The position numbers were made by a program, and so were the translations under genes. Shown piece by piece: positions 1 through 8,889 of a stretch of 64,000 nt of DNA (positions within the stretch are counted from its first letter, which is position 1; each line of letters begins with the position of its first letter). This DNA is from Devosia pacifica. GTDB taxonomy: Bacteria; Pseudomonadota; Alphaproteobacteria; Rhizobiales; Devosiaceae. The notes below the pieces were generated by a model. The model made no database searches. It was not told where the DNA came from and saw only the letters and a program-made list of their open reading frames with translations. The stretch spans positions 363,293 to 427,292 of the forward strand of contig NZ_BMZE01000001.1 in NCBI RefSeq assembly GCF_014652635.1. Reading direction: 5' to 3'.

Positions 1-15
1 GACACCTTCGACACC

Positions 16-1269
16 ATGCGCGGTGCGAATTTCGTCATCCTGATGGCTGTTTTCGGCATGTTCCTTGCAGCCGCCTTGCAGCCACGCTTCCTCTCGAATC
101 CGGCCATGAGGCGCTGGATGGTGATCGGCGTTGCCGTGGGGAGTGTGGTGATGGTCTATCTCGGGCTTGGCATTGTTCGCGGCCTGCCCAAGGATGCGAT
201 CATCTACTTCCGCAACATCGTTACGCCGGTCGCCTGCTTTTACATCGCGTTGATCGCGGCAAGCACATGGCGCATTGATCTGGCCCGACTGGTGACCATC
301 TGCGCCGGCTTCGCAGTCGCCTACGGCTATCTCGAGCTCATCTTCACCATGGATTTCCTCTCGCTCTTTCATGGCGACGAGTATGTGAAGCTCGACATCT
401 GGCGACAGATCCAGTCCGGCATGTGGGAAAAGGCGCTGGAGGAAACCGGCTTCGTGCTGCGCAACCTTGAAGACGTCATGACCACGAACGCCTTCAACCT
501 CGCCATGTTCGACGGGGTCCTGCCGAAGGTCTTCCGCATCGGCGGCCCGAACTTTCACTCCATTGCCTATGCCTACGCGCTGGCCATCTTCGCCGCATGG
601 CTGATGTTCAGTGGGCGCTGGCTGCTTCCCCTCCTCGCCTTTCCACTGATCCTTATCATTGGCTCCAAGGGCGCACTGGTGATGTTCGTACTGCTGGTCC
701 TGGCCCGCATCGCCACCGCAATGTTTGGTCCGCGCTTTGCACTGGGTGGCGTCATCTTCGGCTGCATGCTGTGGGTTGCAGCATCGATCCTTGTAGGTGG
801 CACCTCGGATTATCATGTCCTGGGGCTGTTTGCCGGGCTTCGCGAATTCATTTCTAACCCGATCGGCCAAGGGCTGGGATTCGGCGGCAATCTATCGAGC
901 ACGACGGTCGACCTCGACTGGCAGCAGGCGCAGATGCAGGGCGCGGCTTCAATACCGCTGGAAAGCGCATTTGGCGTTCTGATTTATCAGATGGGCATCA
1001 TGAGCATCTCCGTTTATGGCCTGCTGTTTCTGATCGCCCGCGCTTGCTGGCGCGCGTTCCGCTATACCGGAGATCGGCTGCTGTTCTTTCCAGTAATCGG
1101 CATTATTTCCATCAGCGCCAACTCAATCCTGCAGGAAGAAGCGTTCTTCTCGCCGCTGGCGCTTGGCCTTATGTTGTTATTGGGCGGCGTTGCACTCGGC
1201 AATGTCACGGGAACGCATTTCCGACCCGGTGCCCCGATCCGGAACGCGTTGCCTGCTGAACGCGCCTGA
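16..1269 (+). CDS. O-antigen ligase/polymerase-like multi-pass membrane protein
   Basis: The 417-residue product is almost entirely hydrophobic, with about ten membrane segments and a long extracytoplasmic stretch near residues 115-175. This is the layout of Wzy/WaaL-type polysaccharide polymerases and ligases. The reading frame stays open to base 1 without a stop, so the true start may lie outside the window and this ATG may be internal. Its partners, probably surface-polysaccharide genes, would be upstream and cannot be seen. Polysaccharide assembly is inferred from topology only; no catalytic motif is diagnostic. Other large inner-membrane proteins remain possible. Confidence 0.6.
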   Translation: MRGANFVILMAVFGMFLAAALQPRFLSNPAMRRWMVIGVAVGSVVMVYLGLGIVRGLPKDAIIYFRNIVTPVACFYIALIAASTWRIDLARLVTICAGFAVAYGYLELIFTMDFLSLFHGDEYVKLDIWRQIQSGMWEKALEETGFVLRNLEDVMTTNAFNLAMFDGVLPKVFRIGGPNFHSIAYAYALAIFAAWLMFSGRWLLPLLAFPLILIIGSKGALVMFVLLVLARIATAMFGPRFALGGVIFGCMLWVAASILVGGTSDYHVLGLFAGLREFISNPIGQGLGFGGNLSSTTVDLDWQQAQMQGAASIPLESAFGVLIYQMGIMSISVYGLLFLIARACWRAFRYTGDRLLFFPVIGIISISANSILQEEAFFSPLALGLMLLLGGVALGNVTGTHFRPGAPIRNALPAERA

Positions 1270-1347
1270 AATCCACGGGGAATCTGGCACTTGCTGTTTC
1301 GGTCACCGCACTATGGTCTACCGATCAAGCGTCACCCGAGGCACGAG

Positions 1348-2148
1348 TTAACTCCGCTGCCTCTCTAGGAAATCAGTCAAGTACGGTATGATCGCCGGAA
1401 CCAAGTCATGCCCGATGCCGGCGACAATATCGCTTTCGCCTTCCGGTAGTTTCTTCGCGATCGTGGCCGCAGTTTCCGCCATCCAGGGCGGACTTTTCTC
1501 CCCGGTCAGCACGAGGACCGGCTGCGTGACGTTGGGCAGAATGTCGTTTGGCAGCCGAAGATCTCTCATGATCTCTGCATCATAGGAGGTGCTTAATGCC
1601 ATCTTTTCCAGGAACGGCCGGAAAGGCGCATTTCGCATGTGCACGATGACGTCCTCCGGAATACCGACATAGTCGCGCTGAAACAGTTCAACTGCCTCGC
1701 CGGGATTGCCAGCTTTGACGAGACTGCGAAGGCGCGCCGCAAGTTCCGGGTCAGGTCGGACACGAGCCTCGGAGAGCATCCAGGGCGCGTCGATGAGGAC
1801 GAGCTTGGAAATTGGCAATGCTGCCGCGGCCGCCATAAGGGCCAAGGATGCGCCCGATGAAAATCCGATTGCGATTGCCGTATCGCCGTGAGCACCAATC
1901 ACGGCGGCAAGATCCTCGATCTCTCGGACTGGCGCATAATGTGCCGCGTCACCACTGACGCCTCGCCCTCTACGATCATAGGTGACTACTGTGTAGCTCG
2001 CGGAGAGCTCGGCGGCGAATTCTGCACCGGTGTTGTGATCGTTGAATGCCCCCGCAACCAGCACTATCACCGGTCCACTTCCGACGGACCAGTAAGCTAT
2101 CGACGTGCCGTCCGCGGATTGCGCGAAATCAGAATGGACTGGCTGCAT
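1348..2148 (-). CDS. alpha/beta hydrolase
   Basis: A 266-residue alpha/beta-hydrolase-fold protein. The nucleophile elbow GFSSG puts the catalytic serine near residue 97, and a late GIGHD supplies the likely histidine. The early YDRRGRGVSG segment is typical of the family's lid-proximal loop. The start is the ATG at 2148 (MQPVHSDF); the frame is open further upstream, but that extension does not resemble the family. It lies downstream of a reductase and a DUF1772 gene on the same strand, separated by about 220 bases, so cotranscription is possible but not clear. Substrate unknown: esterase, lactonase or peroxidase-type activity would all fit. Confidence 0.8.
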   Translation of the reverse strand: MQPVHSDFAQSADGTSIAYWSVGSGPVIVLVAGAFNDHNTGAEFAAELSASYTVVTYDRRGRGVSGDAAHYAPVREIEDLAAVIGAHGDTAIAIGFSSGASLALMAAAAALPISKLVLIDAPWMLSEARVRPDPELAARLRSLVKAGNPGEAVELFQRDYVGIPEDVIVHMRNAPFRPFLEKMALSTSYDAEIMRDLRLPNDILPNVTQPVLVLTGEKSPPWMAETAATIAKKLPEGESDIVAGIGHDLVPAIIPYLTDFLERQRS

Positions 2149-2365
2149 GGTGTGACTCGAGCGATAAATTGGGTTTAGCTCTCGCCGGAGAGAGCGCTGC
2201 ACCTGAATAACTGCACAAGGGGGCAAGCAGCGCAATATGAGCCTTGAGCCCACTGGGACCTTACCTGGCCCCTAGGTCATTCTCCCATCGATCATTCCGT
2301 CACGGTCGGGTTTCGCTCGGAAACGTCGTCGACCGTGACCATGTGCTATTGCAGCATCTTGGTGA

Positions 2366-2851
2366 TCAAAGCGCTTGCGCGCCAATCGAAAACAGCGCCG
2401 CGCTGGCGATGGAGGCGATTACGCGAACAGTGTTCAATGCCGTCCACCGAGCCAGATATGTCGACCAGTATCCAAGAGTCTTGGGCACGTTGAGAGTCAT
2501 TGCGTCCAGCCGCTTGTTCATAGGCACGTTTCCGGCCGCAGTCACACCCATGACGCCAAACGTATAGGTGATAGCTCCAGCCATGGCGAAGATGCTGGCC
2601 TGTGTCCCCGCATTGATCGCAACAAGTGCGGCCATGACGATCGAAGCGGGTACGAGGCCGATCAGCAGCACAATGAACACCGAGCGATACACCTTGCGGT
2701 TGATCAACTGCATGCTTTGAATGCCGGCATTCCGTTCTGCGGCTGCAAGCGAGCGCATGACGAAATCGGAGAAGGTCAGAAAGACGCCGCCGACGACAGC
2801 AATTGCAATCGAAAGCAGGTGCAGACCCGGAACGGCGAGATCGGTAGGCAT
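2366..2851 (-). CDS. DUF1772 (anthrone-oxygenase-like) membrane protein
   Basis: A 161-residue protein with about four membrane segments and DUF1772 features: FSDFVMRSL near residue 27, a mid-protein NVPMN near 108, and a C-terminal WTALNTVR. Fungal relatives are anthrone oxygenases; most bacterial members are uncharacterised, so no reaction is assigned. It begins 18 bases after the reductase gene upstream on the same strand, so the two are very likely one transcript under the repeated operator at 3512-3569. DUF1772 genes often accompany small oxidoreductases. Confidence 0.8.
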   Translation of the reverse strand: MPTDLAVPGLHLLSIAIAVVGGVFLTFSDFVMRSLAAAERNAGIQSMQLINRKVYRSVFIVLLIGLVPASIVMAALVAINAGTQASIFAMAGAITYTFGVMGVTAAGNVPMNKRLDAMTLNVPKTLGYWSTYLARWTALNTVRVIASIASAALFSIGAQAL

Positions 2852-2869
2852 TGTGAAGCTCCCCTACGG

Positions 2870-3499
2870 CTAGCTGGACAAGCCTACGGCTCGCTCGATG
2901 TAGACGGTGTCGTGCAGTTGCCGGCTTAGAAAACTGGCGACATCAGCGCGCGTTATCTTGAGGGTCAGTCGCCGTGCAGAGGTCGGCACGTCCTCGATGA
3001 AGTTGCCGAGGCCAGGGCCATCGGTGAAAGCGCTGGGCCGAACGATCGTCCAATCAAGCCCCGAAGCGCGCACCAGCTGTTCCTGCAATTCATGGTCCTT
3101 GAAAACCGGGCGCAGCAGGGCGCCGAACATTATGCGCTTCCAGAAGAAATTGAGGTTGTCCCAGCTTTCATGGGTGCCGAGTGTCGACTGGCAAATCAGC
3201 CTCCTCACCCCGTGGCGCTGCATCGCACGAATAACATTCATGGTGCCGGCGGATCGGACGTGACTATTGCGAGACGTTCCGGCACCCAGCGTGACCACCA
3301 CGGCGTCCTGCCCTTTGATCGCCGCTGCGACGTCCTCGAAATGGAGCGCGTCTCCAGCGAAACGGGTGAGGCGGGGATCATTTTCCTTCAGCTTTTGCGG
3401 ATCCCGGGCAAAAGCAGTGACCTCATGCCCTTCGGCAAGCATTTCTATGACTGCTAGACGGCCTACGGTGCCCGTGGCTCCAAATACGGCGACTTTCAT
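2870..3499 (-). CDS. NAD(P)-binding oxidoreductase, NmrA/atypical SDR type
   Basis: A 209-residue Rossmann protein. GATGTVGR at residues 7-14 is the dinucleotide-binding loop, and the WTIVRPSAF segment is typical of NmrA-like and atypical short-chain dehydrogenases that lack the YxxxK pair. Such proteins act as NAD(P)H-dependent reductases or redox sensors. The start at 3499 (MKVAVFG) has the excellent ribosome site AAAGGAG just upstream; an in-frame extension to 3568 would run through the operator repeats and is rejected. First gene of the minus-strand unit with DUF1772. Substrate unknown. Confidence 0.82.
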   Translation of the reverse strand: MKVAVFGATGTVGRLAVIEMLAEGHEVTAFARDPQKLKENDPRLTRFAGDALHFEDVAAAIKGQDAVVVTLGAGTSRNSHVRSAGTMNVIRAMQRHGVRRLICQSTLGTHESWDNLNFFWKRIMFGALLRPVFKDHELQEQLVRASGLDWTIVRPSAFTDGPGLGNFIEDVPTSARRLTLKITRADVASFLSRQLHDTVYIERAVGLSS

Positions 3500-3511
3500 G
3501 GCTGCTCCTTT

Positions 3512-3569
3512 AACTTTACATGGTGTCAAGAATGGCAGTGATCTGCCAGGAACTTTACACTGTGTCAAG
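3512..3569. promoter_or_regulatory. paired operator-like repeats flanking a dyad
   Basis: Two 19-base direct repeats (3512-3530 and 3551-3569) match at 17 positions and start 39 bases apart. Each is itself an imperfect palindrome, CTTnACACnGTGTnAAG in the better copy, and each contains TTGACA on the minus strand. Between them sits a perfect inverted repeat TGGCAG-TGAT-CTGCCA at 3533-3548. The block lies just upstream of the reductase ribosome site. This is the look of a two-site repressor operator of TetR type; the regulator is not encoded next to it. No convincing -10 box was found. Confidence 0.55.
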
Positions 3570-3687
3570 TTTGGATATCGTCGCCAATCGCCTCGTGGAT
3601 TGAGACAGGCGACTGCTCGGCAGTCGTCTCAGGTGCCCATCCTTGAGAATCCATGCAAAATAGTCGCCACTGCATCGGAGGCCCGAC

Positions 3688-4308
3688 GTGAACGCGATCA
3701 TTCTGCTGGACTATCTGGGTGTTGCCCTGTTTGCCGCGACAGGAGCTCTGGCGGCGTCACGCAAGCAGCTCGACATTATCGGCTTCATGTTCCTCGCCGC
3801 CATTACCGGCCTCGGTGGTGGAACAGTGCGGGACCTGATCCTTGGCGTCCCGGTATTCTGGGTCGAGCAGCAGTTCTACGTGCTCGCTTGCGCTATCGCG
3901 GCGGTGATCGTCTTCTTCACCGCGCATCTTATTGAATCACGATACCGCCTGCTCTTGTGGTTCGATGCGGTAGCGCTTTCGGCCTATGGCGTGTTCGGTG
4001 CCTACAAGGGCCTTGCAGTCACCAATTCCGAGACCGTGGCCGTCGTCATGGGCATGCTGACCGGCATATTCGGCGGCGTGTTGCGAGACATCATCGCCAA
4101 TGAGCCGTCCGTTCTTATGCGCCACGAGGTCTACGTCGCGGCGGCAATGGCGGCAGGCGTGGTCTATGTGGCGTGCAATGCCATGGGCCTGCCGAGGGCC
4201 TGGGCTGCTGGTCTTGCCTTCGTGGTAGCGTTCGCAGTGCGCAGTGGCGGGTTGCACCTGGGATGGACCGTTCCTGCCTACCGTCCGCGGCCGGGCAGAA
4301 AGTACTGA
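3688..4308 (+). CDS. trimeric intracellular cation (TRIC) channel family protein
   Basis: A 206-residue membrane protein with seven predicted helices in two homologous halves, each carrying the glycine-rich signature: GGGTVRD near residue 45 and GGVLRDI near 130. This is the UPF0126 (YicG/YadS) family. Bacterial and archaeal members form homotrimeric potassium-permeable channels in the inner membrane. Length is normal for the family. It stands alone, divergent from the reductase operon. The ion carried is inferred from relatives. Confidence 0.88.
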   Translation: MNAIILLDYLGVALFAATGALAASRKQLDIIGFMFLAAITGLGGGTVRDLILGVPVFWVEQQFYVLACAIAAVIVFFTAHLIESRYRLLLWFDAVALSAYGVFGAYKGLAVTNSETVAVVMGMLTGIFGGVLRDIIANEPSVLMRHEVYVAAAMAAGVVYVACNAMGLPRAWAAGLAFVVAFAVRSGGLHLGWTVPAYRPRPGRKY

Positions 4309-4393
4309 ATGCGAAACCTGCCAGCCCTCCCCGCTCTTAAGGTTCGGCTCACCATCTGCTGTCATAAATATGACATATCCAATGATGGCATGA

Positions 4394-4699
4394 ATGAACG
4401 TATCCGCACACACCACAATGCTCTGTTCTCACTGCTACACGGCGTTTCGCGTGCCTGCGTGGCGGGTGGCATCTGGCAGCTCGGTTGAGTGCAGGAACTG
4501 CGGCGGGATCATCGTGATATCTTCAGCTCTGCCAGAGCACAGTTCCGTCATCGCTGACGCCAGTGATGCGCGAAAGTCATTTCGCAAACGCCGCCGCAGC
4601 TACGAAAGTCATCACCTATCCAACGCGGCATTGCTCGCGCGTCTCGATCAGATCGCCGAACGGCTGGACAAGCTGGCGACAACACACCCGACGTCATGA
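4394..4699 (+). CDS. small zinc-ribbon protein
   Basis: A 101-residue hypothetical protein. Two CxxC pairs at residues 11-14 and 33-36 form a zinc-ribbon-like knuckle resembling the MJ0042-type finger. A basic patch (FRKRRR) follows, then a short C-terminal helix (LDQIAERLDKL). The start could be the ATG at 4394 or one eight codons later that leaves the first cysteine near the N terminus. No operon partner: the next gene is convergent and overlaps its end by 6 bases. Nucleic-acid or protein binding is a guess. Confidence 0.6.
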   Translation: MNVSAHTTMLCSHCYTAFRVPAWRVASGSSVECRNCGGIIVISSALPEHSSVIADASDARKSFRKRRRSYESHHLSNAALLARLDQIAERLDKLATTHPTS

Positions 4700-5110
4700 A
4701 CGCGGTGGCTGAGACTTATCGCGACCGGCAGCTTCTCGCACCAGCTTGATGTTCCTGTTGTTCGCCTTGAAAAAGATGTCGAACACCGATCCCAAGATTG
4801 GAATACTGCCGAACACCGTGTCCACGGCAACGTTTCCGACCATTCTGGCCAATGTCGAGCGAGGAACGCCCAGCCGCGCCGCCTGCAAAATCAGGTAGCC
4901 GGAGATAACCGCCGCCGCCGCATCGCCAACACCGGGAATCAGACCAGCGACCGCGTCCACCCCAAACCGGATCCCGGTTCCGGGTATCCGCCACTTGGAA
5001 TCAAGCGTGTTTGCCAGCCGATCCAGCTCGCTGTAGCGCGCGCTATCGATCTGAATGTCCTTCTTGGACCTCACTGAAACTGGTGCGTCGCGTCTTGACG
5101 TGCGTGCCAT
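4694..5110 (-). CDS. DUF4112 domain-containing protein
   Basis: A 138-residue protein matching DUF4112: an N-terminal LDRLANTLDSKW helix, then a FGVDAVAGLIPGVGD glycine-rich turn, a hydrophobic helix, and the conserved VDTVFGSIPILGSVFDIFFK block. One or two membrane-associated hairpins are likely. Function is unknown across the family. The start is set at 5110 (MARTSRR), preceded by a G-rich ribosome site; the longer frame to 5164 looks non-coding. It follows the broken helicase gene on the same strand with a gap of about 80 bases. Confidence 0.8.
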   Translation of the reverse strand: MARTSRRDAPVSVRSKKDIQIDSARYSELDRLANTLDSKWRIPGTGIRFGVDAVAGLIPGVGDAAAAVISGYLILQAARLGVPRSTLARMVGNVAVDTVFGSIPILGSVFDIFFKANNRNIKLVREAAGRDKSQPPRS

Positions 5111-5189
5111 GTATCCCCCGGTTCTGACCATGCGCCAGAAACCGAACAACCGCCGCCCAACCATAGCGGTTCCACCTGCGGATGTAGGG

Positions 5190-7278
5190 CTAGCCCCACA
5201 TGCCGCCGATCCGCGCCTTCAGGTCCACACGTATGTCGGGCCGCGGCGCACGCTCGTGCGCTGATCCGGCGGGCGGCCAACTAGTAAGTGCGAAGTTGTC
5301 GAGGATCGCATCGGGAATGAACCGCGTCCGGGAGGCATAAACATGCCGGTCGCCGCGCGCCGCCTGCCCATGGACGAAGAAGCGCTGCGGTGTGATCAGG
5401 TGCAGGCTGTCCTTGGCCCGCGTCATCGCCACATATAGAAGCCGTCGCTCCTCTTCGAGCTCGTCCCGCTCACCTGTCGACAGATCCGACGGAATGCACC
5501 TCAACGCCGTTGAGCACGAAGACATTCGTCCACTCCTGCCCCTTTGCCGAATGGATCGTCGACAGGATCAGATAGTCTTCATCACGCAGCGGCGGCCCGG
5601 CCTCGTCGCTCGTTGCATCGGGCGGATCAAGGGTCAATTCGGTCAGAAAACGTTCACGCGACGGATACCCCGCGGCGATCTGCTCGAGCTGCAACAAATC
5701 CGCTCGGCGCATGCCGGCATCTTCATGCAGCCGCTCGAGATGCGGCTCGTACCAGAGCCGCACGTGCTCGAGGTCCGCCGGCCAGGATGAGCGCTGCCGC
5801 AGCGACGCGAATAGCTCGACAAACCCCGGCCATTCCGCCTCTGCGCGTGCTGGCGCCTTGAAGAATTGCAGGCCCAGCGATGGATCGAGTGCCCTATCCA
5901 TGGCCTCCATCGCCGCCGCCGCTGTCGAGGGGCCGACGCCCGGCATCAACTGCATCACGCGGAACGCTGCCACCCGATCCCGGGGGTTTTCGGCGAACCT
6001 CAAAAGGGCGAGAACATCCTTCACATGCGCGGAATCGAGAAACTTCAGCCCGCCGAACTTGACGAAAGGAATGTTGCGCCGCGTCAGTTCGATCTCGAGC
6101 GGTCCGGAATGATGCGAGGCGCGAAACAACACTGCCTGGCTCTTGAGGCCCGTACCGGCCTCGCGTTCTGCCAGAACGCGCTCGCAGACATAGTTTGCCT
6201 GCTCCGCCTCGTCGCGCACCGTCACCAGCTGCGGCTTTTCTGCTGAACGGCGCTCCGTCCACAGCCGCTTCGCATAGCGTTCGCTTGCCTGTTCGATAAC
6301 CGCATTGGCTGCGCCGAGTATCGCGTCCGTCGAGCGATAGTTCCGCTCCAGCATCACCACCCGCGCCGGCTCTTCGAAATGCGCCGGGAAATCGAGAATG
6401 TTGCGCACTTCGGCCGCGCGGAACGAGTAGATCGATTGCGCGTCGTCACCCACGACCGTCAGCCCACGCCCCTGCGGCTTCAGCGCCAGCAGGATCGAAG
6501 CCTGGAGTCGGTTCGTGTCCTGATACTCGTCCACCAGGATGTGGTCGAACCGTGCTCCCATATGCTCGGTGATCGCCGGCTCCGTACACATCTGCGACCA
6601 CCAAAGCAGCAGGTCGTCGTAATCCAGCACATTCTCGGCCTGCTTCACCTCGACATAAGCCGCAAACAGTCGCTTCAACTCCTCGGCCCAGCCGATGCAC
6701 CACGGGAAATGCCGCGTCAGAATTGGCTCGATTGCCGATTGGGCGTTCACCGCACGCGAGTAGATGGCTAGGCACGTGCCCTTCGCGGGAAACCGGCTCT
6801 CGGTCTTTGAAAGCCCCAGCTCATGACGCACGAGGTTCATCAGATCGGCGGAATCCTCGCGATCATGGATGGTGAAAGCCGGGTCGAGCCCGATTTCCAA
6901 GGCGTAGTCGCGCAGCAGTCTTGCGCCGATGCCGTGAAATGTCCCGGCCCAGGTCAGCCCCTCTGTCAGAACGGAGGCCTTGTCGCCCATCACCCGCGCC
7001 GCAATGCGCTCGACGCGCCGCGTCATCTCCGAAGCAGCGCGTCGCGAGAACGTCATCAGCAGGATGCGTCGCGGATCGGCACCCTTGACGATCAGGTGGG
7101 CCACCCGATGCGCCAAAGTGTTCGTCTTGCCGGACCCGGCCCCCGCTATCACCAAAAGAGGCCCAGCAACCAGCTCGCCCACTCCGTGTTCAACGGCGGC
7201 GCGCTGGTCGTTGTTCAGCCCGGACAGATAGTCATCTTCGGGGAGCGCGAGAGGCGAATCATCAACAGCAGCAGTCAT
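5190..7278 (-). pseudogene. UvrD/PcrA-type ATP-dependent helicase, frameshifted
   Basis: Reading from 7278, a superfamily 1A 3'-5' helicase is clear: Walker A GAGSGKT at residues 46-52, ILVDEYQDTNR (motif II), and STIHSAKGQEW (motif V region). Near 5499 the frame breaks and a stop ends the product at 602 residues (5470). The other frame continues at once with CIPSDLSTG and motif VI, LLYVAMTRAKD, down to 5190. Comparison with the usual GCIPSD join suggests two missing bases (or one extra). Without motif VI and its arginine the long piece should not hydrolyse ATP normally. Real decay and an assembly error are both possible; the rest of the sequence looks intact. Confidence 0.82.
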
Positions 7279-7333
7279 GCCGGGACTGAACTCTGTTTCC
7301 GGTTCGTTCGCAACCGCCCCGCAGATATGTGCT

Positions 7334-8266
7334 TTAAGGCAGAGTGTGTCCTGCAGCGGTAAAGATCCGGTACCACTCTTCCCGGCTGAGTGTCACATCC
7401 GAGCCTTCTGCGGATTGCTTTACGCGGTGCGGCTTGGTCGTTCCCAGCACAACCTGAATGTTGGCAGGATGGCGCGTAATCCAGGCTACAGCAATGCCCG
7501 TCGGCGTTACGCCATGCTGCTCGGCAAGCTCATCCAGCACATCATTGAGCTCGGCGAAATGATCGCGGTCCCCGATGAACACCCCGTCAAAGAAGCCTTT
7601 CTGGAACGGCGACCAGGCCTGCAGCATCATTCCGGTGCGGCGGGAATAGTCCAGAATCCCGTTGTCGCGGTCGATCGACTGGTCGAGCCCCGCCATGTTC
7701 GCCGCAATGCCGCTGGCGATGATCGGCGCATGCGTCACGCTCAACTGCACCTGATTGACGATAAGCGGTTGCGTCACCGATGTCTTCAGCAATTCAACCT
7801 GGCCAGGGGTATGGTTGGATACGCCGAACTGCCTGACCTTTCCTGCGGCGTGCAGCTCATCGAAGACCTCTGCCACCTCATCCGGCTCCACAAGTGTGTC
7901 GGGGCGGTGCAGTAGCAGGATGTCGAGATAATCCGTCTTGAGGGCACTCAATGAGCCATCTACCGACTGCCTTATGTGTTCTGCTGAGAAGTCGAAAAAG
8001 CCTTTGCGGATACCCACCTTGCTCTGGATGATGAGCTTCTCTCTGTCTGCAGCGGTAAGCTGCATGGCGTCGCCAAAACGCTTCTCGCAAAAGTGGCGCT
8101 CGCCGCCGTAAATATCTGCATGATCGATGAAATTGATGCCCACGTCCTGCGCTGTCTGGACAAGCGCACGGATCTCATCATCGCTCTTGTCGGCAATGCG
8201 CATCAGGCCGAGGATAACGCTGGATACTTCGGTCTGGCTGTTCGGCAATGTGTAGGTCTTCATCAC
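7334..8266 (-). CDS. aldo/keto reductase (YdhF-like)
   Basis: A 310-residue TIM-barrel oxidoreductase with the aldo/keto reductase tetrad D48, Y53, K83, H120 visible in FIDHADIYGG, IIQSKVG and LLLHRPD. VVLGTTKPHRV near the C terminus fits the NADPH-binding region. Closest in style to the YdhF subfamily of NADPH-dependent carbonyl reductases. It ends 55 bases from the helicase start on the same strand, but nothing links the functions. Substrate unknown. Confidence 0.9.
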   Translation of the reverse strand: MMKTYTLPNSQTEVSSVILGLMRIADKSDDEIRALVQTAQDVGINFIDHADIYGGERHFCEKRFGDAMQLTAADREKLIIQSKVGIRKGFFDFSAEHIRQSVDGSLSALKTDYLDILLLHRPDTLVEPDEVAEVFDELHAAGKVRQFGVSNHTPGQVELLKTSVTQPLIVNQVQLSVTHAPIIASGIAANMAGLDQSIDRDNGILDYSRRTGMMLQAWSPFQKGFFDGVFIGDRDHFAELNDVLDELAEQHGVTPTGIAVAWITRHPANIQVVLGTTKPHRVKQSAEGSDVTLSREEWYRIFTAAGHTLP

Positions 8267-8405
8267 CCATCTCCCTGTTGTTTGGTTATCAGCTTTTCAA
8301 GAAGCGCCGATAACGCTCCTGAGTTGCCAAAACTATTTCATCCGGCAATGCAACGCTGGTGACGTTTGACGCGTCGAATCCTGCACCACCAATCGGAGAC
8401 GACAA

Positions 8406-8771
8406 TTGCACGGCTTGGAAGAGTATAGATGGAAGTATCGCACCCTGCTGCTTTTCGGCGAGGATGAGGATCCGGCGGTGCAGAACCAGCTTGATCGGAT
8501 CAGAAGCGACATCGCTGGTTTCAGAGACCGCGACATGATTGTCGTGCAGATCTCGGGATCAAGAACAAACGTCGTCGCGGGCGATGTGTCTCCATCCGAT
8601 GGCGCAGCTCTGCGCAAGAACTGGCATAATGAGCCTCAGTTTGCGGTGGTGCTGGTTGGAAAGGATGGCGGCGAGAAGCTGCGCCGCGACTCCCCTGTAG
8701 CAATCGAGGAGCTCTTTGCCCTGGTTGATTCAATGCCCATGCGTCAGAGCGAAATGCGAAACCGCAGCTAA
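8406..8771 (+). CDS. DUF4174 domain-containing protein
   Basis: A 121-residue DUF4174 protein: EYRWKYRTLLLFGED at the start, DRDMIVVQ in the middle, and the hallmark C-terminal VGKDGGEKLR and MPMRQSEMR segments. The fold is thought to be thioredoxin-like; function unknown. Many relatives have a signal peptide, but this one seems to lack it. The start is a TTG at 8406 with GGAG seven bases upstream; no in-frame ATG precedes the conserved region. It lies just ahead of the iron-regulated-looking imelysin gene on the same strand but appears to be a separate unit. Confidence 0.8.
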   Translation: MHGLEEYRWKYRTLLLFGEDEDPAVQNQLDRIRSDIAGFRDRDMIVVQISGSRTNVVAGDVSPSDGAALRKNWHNEPQFAVVLVGKDGGEKLRRDSPVAIEELFALVDSMPMRQSEMRNRS

Positions 8772-8814
8772 GTCCGCCCCTTGATAACGGTCCGTTTCTG
8801 AGCTAGTCGAAACA

Positions 8815-8829
8815 TGAGTATGATGCTCA
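8815..8829. promoter_or_regulatory. putative RirA iron-responsive operator (TGA-N9-TCA)
   Basis: TGAGtatgatgCTCA fits the TGA-N9-TCA core of the iron-responsive operator bound by RirA in rhizobia, and its arms are four bases rather than the minimum three. It lies 60 bases upstream of the imelysin start. The motif alone should occur roughly once per 4 kb by chance, so the support comes from its position before an iron-linked gene. A second such motif precedes fbpA. Confidence 0.4.
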
Positions 8830-8889
8830 CATTTATTGGCCGGCAGGGCTTTGTCGGCCGCTACGCTCATTCCGCTTGGGGGAAAACCA

